Source: a virus. From it: a stretch of DNA of 41,280 nucleotides. Positions 38,103 through 41,280 of this stretch are shown here, in pieces. The position numbers and the translations under genes were made by a program. The stretch is taken from positions 1 to 41,280 of the IMG/VR virus record IMGVR_UViG_3300024290_000008; one strand, 5' to 3'. Under the pieces are notes generated by a model. That model had not been told where the DNA came from, did no database searches, and saw only the letters and a list, made by a program, of their open reading frames with translations. Within the stretch, counting starts at the first letter, position 1. Every line of letters starts with the position of its first letter.

Positions 38103-38617
38103 TGCCTCGGTTCTCTGTTGAACTCACCAGGACGACGCGGCACCGAGTCGAGGTCGATGCTCCGTCCGTCGAGCGAGCACGGCTCCTGGCGCAGCCAGCC
38201 GTGCTCGCGACAGGGGCTCCTGCGAACATCGGGGAGTTCTGGACGGTCGTCTCAATCGCGCCCGTCCGTACACGGGTACTCCGGACCAGGACGGACGGGA
38301 CGGAGTACGAGGTCCTCGCGGTCAACGGGAGCCGCTCGACGCCGGGGCAGATCCATGAGATCCGGCGCGACCGCGCGACAGGAGCTGTCCGCTGCACCTG
38401 TCGGGGGTTCTCGTCCCATAAGCATTGCTGGCACATGGACGCCTACCGTCACGACGGGTCGCCAGTGGTCCGCAGCGGCCGGAGCTACGAGACGCGGCAG
38501 CAGGACATCTCGCCGGTCACGATGGTCCCGGACGACTCGAACCCGGCGCTCCTCAGGGCGCGCGACCTCTCCAGAGAGACCGGACGGACGGTTCGCGCGA
38601 TCATCTTGAGGGATTGA
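38102..38617 (+). CDS. SWIM zinc-finger protein
   Basis: 171 residues. N-terminal ubiquitin-like strand pattern (RFSVELTRTTRHRVEVDAPS) and a central SWIM motif CTCRGFSSHKHCWHMDAY (CxC ... CxH). SWIM domains bind DNA or proteins. The C-terminus is Arg-rich. Its stop lies inside promoter element 6, like other genes in this region. Confidence 0.68.
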   Translation: MPRFSVELTRTTRHRVEVDAPSVERARLLAQPAVLATGAPANIGEFWTVVSIAPVRTRVLRTRTDGTEYEVLAVNGSRSTPGQIHEIRRDRATGAVRCTCRGFSSHKHCWHMDAYRHDGSPVVRSGRSYETRQQDISPVTMVPDDSNPALLRARDLSRETGRTVRAIILRD

Positions 38618-38643
38618 CATACATCGACCGTTTGACATACAAT
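38614..38643 (+). promoter_or_regulatory. tandem TTGACATACA promoter element 6
   Basis: TTGACA 38614 and TACAAT 38638, 18-bp spacer, second TTGACA 38632. ATG 38650 lies 6 nt after the -10: leaderless. Confidence 0.75.
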
Positions 38644-38649
38644 CGGTTC

Positions 38650-38811
38650 ATGTCCAACGAAGCCCCCAAGCGCCCCGAGGTCGGTCAGGTCGTCTACGTG
38701 CGCGGCATCGCCTGCCGCATCGTGGCGGTCCTGCCGATGCGGACGATCGACGTGACCTCGCTCGACGGCCGTCAGTCCTTCCGCCTCTCGGGGCTCTACT
38801 GGGCCGACTAA
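38650..38811 (+). CDS. 53-residue protein from a leaderless transcript
   Basis: MSNEAPKRPEVGQVVYVRGI, then IACRIVAVLPMRTIDVTSLD and FRLSGLYWAD: a small SH3-like beta barrel pattern. No SD upstream. Function unknown. Confidence 0.55.
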   Translation: MSNEAPKRPEVGQVVYVRGIACRIVAVLPMRTIDVTSLDGRQSFRLSGLYWAD

Positions 38812-38829
38812 CGCAGGAGACCAGCGACC

Positions 38830-39768
38830 ATGAGCAGCAGACCTACGCCAGCGACCTCGTCGCTCAACCTTGACCGGCTCCCAGACGTCAACGCCGCGAC
38901 GATCGGGATCCTCGTCTCGATGGGGCACTTCACGAACGCCCGCAAGGTCGACACCGACATCGTCCAGACCGACGGGGAGAAGAACCTGTTCTCGCTCCGC
39001 AAGCGGCTCATCGACTGCGACGAGCTGCGGGCCGTCAACCGGGTCCAGGACCGGATCCTGACCTTCATCTACGCGGTCTCGGTCCCCTCGTTCCTGAAGC
39101 CGGGGATCCATCTCCTCCCGATCGGGCTGGTCCGCGAGTCGGACTCCCGCCTGACGGAGTTCAGGGACCAGCTCGCGTCGGCCGTCGGGGACCTCGTCGC
39201 CGTCTGGCCGACCAGGGTCGAGGCGATGCGGTCGCGCCTAGGGGACCAGTTCAGGATCGACGACTACCCGACCGTCGCGGAGCTGGAGGCGATGTTCTCG
39301 GTCTCCTGGCGCTACCTGAACCTCGGGGCCGACGACCGGCTGCAGACGATCTCGCCGGAGCTGTTCCGGCAGCAGGCCCAGGAGATCGCGGACGCGACGC
39401 AGGAGACCGCCCGGGAGATCCGGTCGCTCCTCCGGACGCAGGCGCTCACGCTCGTCTCGACCCTCCGGGACCGGCTCCTGGCGACGAAGGCCGAGACGGG
39501 GAAGCCCGGGCGGATCCACGAGTCGACCCTGGAGAACCTCCGGCAGTTCCTCTCCTACGAGCCCCACCGGAACGTGACCGGGGACCAGACCCTCTCGCGG
39601 CTGATGGCCGAGATCCGGACGTCCCTCCACGGCGTCGACATCGAGGCGGTCCGGGACGACCAGGACTTCCGGACGCGCCTCGGAGAGCAGATGTCGCAGA
39701 CCGTCGCGGCCCTGGAGGCGGTCGTCCGTCCCGGCGAGCGCGCGATCCGGATCAGGGGGGCGGCGTGA
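38830..39768 (+). CDS. 312-residue conserved phage protein (DUF3150-like)
   Basis: Start preceded by AGGAGACC. Segments MGHFTNARKVDTDIVQTDGE, KPGIHLLPIGLV, DDYPTVAELEAMFSVSWRYL and a long helical C-terminal part resemble phage proteins of the DUF3150 type that occur with AAA+ and Ycf35-like genes. No catalytic motif seen. Function unknown; family assignment from memory of pattern. Confidence 0.55.
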   Translation: MSSRPTPATSSLNLDRLPDVNAATIGILVSMGHFTNARKVDTDIVQTDGEKNLFSLRKRLIDCDELRAVNRVQDRILTFIYAVSVPSFLKPGIHLLPIGLVRESDSRLTEFRDQLASAVGDLVAVWPTRVEAMRSRLGDQFRIDDYPTVAELEAMFSVSWRYLNLGADDRLQTISPELFRQQAQEIADATQETAREIRSLLRTQALTLVSTLRDRLLATKAETGKPGRIHESTLENLRQFLSYEPHRNVTGDQTLSRLMAEIRTSLHGVDIEAVRDDQDFRTRLGEQMSQTVAALEAVVRPGERAIRIRGAA

Positions 39769-40109
39769 CCGCCCCTCCGTTCGAGCGGACGGTCTGCGCC
39801 TGTCGCCGCTGCGTCCAGTGCTGCGACCGCCCCGGGCAGCTGATGGCTGGCGACCTGGAGCGGATCGCGGAGCACCTGGGCCAGCCGGTCGAGGCGGTCC
39901 GCGAGCGGTTCACCGAGGGCCGGGGCGCGGTCGTCCTGGACCCGCTCGGCGGGGTCAGGCGCGTCCCGTCGATCATCCCGAAGGTCGTCCTCGGCCGGTG
40001 CACGTTCCTGGACCGGGCGACCCAGCGGTGCGGCGGCTTCATCCAGGAGCCCTGGGTCGAGAACGTCGTCGGCGCAGCCGAGGTCGCCTTCCTGGAGGCG
40101 GTCGAGTGA
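39765..40109 (+). CDS. YkgJ-like Cys-cluster protein
   Basis: 114 residues from GTG 39765. CACRRCVQCCDRPGQ near the start, GDLERIAEHLGQPVEAVRER, then GRCTFLDRATQRCGGF fit the YkgJ family, whose Cys residues bind zinc or iron-sulfur. The protein is short and lacks the usual last Cys group. The role in the phage is unknown. Confidence 0.7.
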   Translation: MTAPPFERTVCACRRCVQCCDRPGQLMAGDLERIAEHLGQPVEAVRERFTEGRGAVVLDPLGGVRRVPSIIPKVVLGRCTFLDRATQRCGGFIQEPWVENVVGAAEVAFLEAVE

Positions 40110-40336
40110 GCGCCCCGGGCTGGTTCAGGCTCGGGGACTTCCCGTCGGCCGTCCCGCTGCGACGGGTCTGCTGGCGGAAGGAGCGGCATCAGACGATCGG
40201 GGCGGCGGAGGCGCAGGCGCGGAGCCTGACGCGCCGAGGGCTCGACGGGGACGGCGTACGCGGGTACGCGTGCCCGTCCTGCGGGGGGTTCCATGTCGGC
40301 CACCCTCCGGGCGCGGACAAGGCGTGGAAGCGATGA
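40106..40336 (+). CDS. small zinc-ribbon protein
   Basis: 76 residues from GTG 40106. The core VRGYACPSCGGFHVGHP has CxxC and HxxxH ligands, typical of small phage zinc proteins. The N-terminus is basic. Likely nucleic-acid binding. Confidence 0.6.
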   Translation: MSAPGWFRLGDFPSAVPLRRVCWRKERHQTIGAAEAQARSLTRRGLDGDGVRGYACPSCGGFHVGHPPGADKAWKR

Positions 40337-40509
40337 CCCAGCAGCAGGCGACGGAGTGGCTGGAGCGGATCGTCGAGGACGGGGTCAACCTCACGCCCTG
40401 GGAGGAGGACTTCGTCGCGTCGCTGAAGGACCAGCTCGCGCGCGGCCGTGCGATGTCCGACCGACAGGCCGAGATCGTCGAGCGCATCTACACGGAGCGG
40501 GTCCCGTGA
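40333..40509 (+). CDS. 58-residue conserved phage protein
   Basis: MTQQQATEWLERIVEDGVNL, then TPWEEDFVASLKDQLARGRA and MSDRQAEIVERIYTERVP: entirely helical. Similar small proteins occur in phage early regions. Overlaps both neighbours by 4 nt. Function unknown. Confidence 0.55.
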   Translation: MTQQQATEWLERIVEDGVNLTPWEEDFVASLKDQLARGRAMSDRQAEIVERIYTERVP

Positions 40510-40859
40510 CGATCTGGGTCGTCTTCGGGACGACGGGCGAGTACTCCGACCGGAGCGAGTGGCCGGTCGCGGCGTTCTTCCACGAGCAGGCCGCGCAGCG
40601 GCGGGTCCTCGACTGCCAGGAGTGGCTCCTCGCGAACGGCTGCGCGCGCCGCGCGAACGACGACGGGATCTACCGGCCCTCCGGGGGTCGCTACGCGGCG
40701 CTGGAGAACCCGTACGACCCGAGCATGGGCATCGACTACACCGGGGTCCGGTACTACATCGCGGAGATCCCAGCCGTCGGGGACCTCCCGGACCAGGAGG
40801 TCCTCGAACGCTGGCAGGGCGAGATCGCGGCGACGCGGGCCCTGAAGGTCCGCGCCTGA
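40506..40859 (+). CDS. hypothetical early protein
   Basis: 117 residues from GTG 40506. WVVFGTTGEYSDRSEWPVAA opens an alpha/beta fold, with many aromatic residues (GIDYTGVRYYIAEIPAVGDL). No motif recognised. Function unknown. Confidence 0.5.
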   Translation: MTIWVVFGTTGEYSDRSEWPVAAFFHEQAAQRRVLDCQEWLLANGCARRANDDGIYRPSGGRYAALENPYDPSMGIDYTGVRYYIAEIPAVGDLPDQEVLERWQGEIAATRALKVRA

Positions 40860-40865
40860 CGCGGT

Positions 40866-40877
40866 TTGTATTACAAT
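40866..40877 (+). promoter_or_regulatory. single degenerate copy of the 12-mer, -10-like
   Basis: TTGTATTACAAT matches the TTGACATACAAT repeat at 9 of 12 bases. No upstream copy 17-18 bp away. It may be a weaker promoter or operator. It is followed by the palindrome GACCTCGGAGGTC (40878-40890), which contains the SD of the next gene. Confidence 0.45.
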
Positions 40878-40897
40878 GACCTCGGAGGTCTGACAGC

Positions 40898-41134
40898 ATG
40901 GCGAAGCGCAAACCACAGCCCCGGGTCGGCGGACCCCGTGCGGCGTATCGACCGAAGACGCGCCGGGTCCCGCTCCGGCTCTCGGAGGGCGGCTTCGACA
41001 TCCTGGAGCGCGGGACCGAGGAGACCGGGCTCTCGGCCTCGGACTACGTCGAGTCGAAGCTCCGAGGGGAGGATCCGAGGAAGGTCGCGGCCCGCCTGAC
41101 GCGGGAGGAGCAGGCGAGTGAAGCCCTCGCGTAG
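40898..41134 (+). CDS. ribbon-helix-helix-like regulator
   Basis: 78 residues; SD GGAGG at 40884-40888. Basic N-terminus (MAKRKPQPRVGGPRAAYRPK) then RRVPLRLSEGGFDILERGTE and LSASDYVESKLRGED, the strand-helix-helix pattern. The palindrome covering its own SD suggests autorepression (inference). Confidence 0.6.
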   Translation: MAKRKPQPRVGGPRAAYRPKTRRVPLRLSEGGFDILERGTEETGLSASDYVESKLRGEDPRKVAARLTREEQASEALA

Positions 41135-41280
41135 CCTGCACGCCCGGGCGGTCGTCTACGCCGTGATGGTGGGGGTCGTCCTCGTCTCGGTCGTCGTCGC
41201 CCTGTCCGGGATCCTGACCCATGCCTGGACGACGACCGCGCTCGCGATCACGACCCTCGGGATCGGAGTTGCGGGACTGA
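41118..41280 (+). CDS. membrane protein (3' partial)
   Basis: GTG 41118 with GGAGGAG upstream. 54 visible residues: MKPSRSLHARAVVYAVMVGV, a membrane helix (VVLVSVVVALSGIL), and a second hydrophobic stretch running off the window edge. Function unknown. Confidence 0.5.
   Translation, partial: MKPSRSLHARAVVYAVMVGVVLVSVVVALSGILTHAWTTTALAITTLGIGVAGL

Noticed and set aside
32735-38643. Spaced TTGACATACAA repeats as a CRISPR array
   Set aside because: The pairs are 17-18 bp apart and scattered over 6 kb at gene starts, which fits promoters; no regular spacers or cas genes.
1-41280. tRNA genes, integrase, transposase or attachment sites
   Set aside because: None seen on either strand; I could not run a covariance-model search, so small RNA genes could be missed.

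Overview
This window is a contiguous piece of a tailed bacteriophage genome or prophage. Every gene I can support is on the + strand, genes are packed with ATGA/GTGA stop-start overlaps, and third codon positions are almost all G or C. Gene order (scaffold, coat, head-tail connectors, tail terminator, tail tube, frameshifted tail chaperone, 1959-residue tape measure, distal tail proteins) is that of a phage with a long tail. I see no sheath gene, so a siphovirus is most likely. Terminase and portal must lie left of the window. No integrase, tRNA, CRISPR array or insertion sequence is visible. The host is probably a GC-rich diderm, because several genes encode exported or lipoprotein-type products. 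The host phylum cannot be fixed from this sequence.

Layout. 1-676: end of a Cys-rich gene, an HNH nuclease and a ribbon-helix-helix protein. 725-5294: scaffold, P22-type coat protein and head completion proteins. 5312-12484: tail tube, tail assembly chaperone pair with a -1 frameshift, and tape measure protein. 12481-25465: tail tip, fibre and decoration proteins, with a glycosyltransferase, an exported TIM-barrel glycosidase, a recently acquired AT-richer gene and a repeat-built fibre. 25468-27361: a two-gene sensor-like module (ethylene-receptor-type membrane domain, then a separate PAS protein) coupled to small membrane proteins and a T4-type lysozyme. 27358-32573: surface or exported proteins, including two lipoproteins. 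32735-41280: early-type region of small genes driven by repeated promoter-like elements. It includes a cytosine-methyltransferase-like protein, an AAA+ ATPase with Walker B placed before Walker A, Ycf35/DUF1257- and DUF2997-like partners, a SWIM-finger protein, a YkgJ-like protein and many small zinc-finger proteins.

Most unusual items: (1) a perfect 16-bp ParB-binding (parS) palindrome, TGTTCCACGTGGAACA, inside the tape measure gene, encoded by six consecutive A/T-ending codons in a gene that otherwise avoids them; (2) an ethylene-receptor-like domain with Asp25, Tyr32, Cys65 and His69 at the same residue numbers as plant ETR1, followed by a separate PAS gene, next to the lysis genes; (3) six tandem copies of a fused -35/-10 element, TTGACATACAAT, spaced 17-18 bp, three of which place the transcription start on or next to an ATG (leaderless genes); (4) the permuted AAA+ ATPase cassette; (5) a run of signal-peptide proteins inside the late structural operon.
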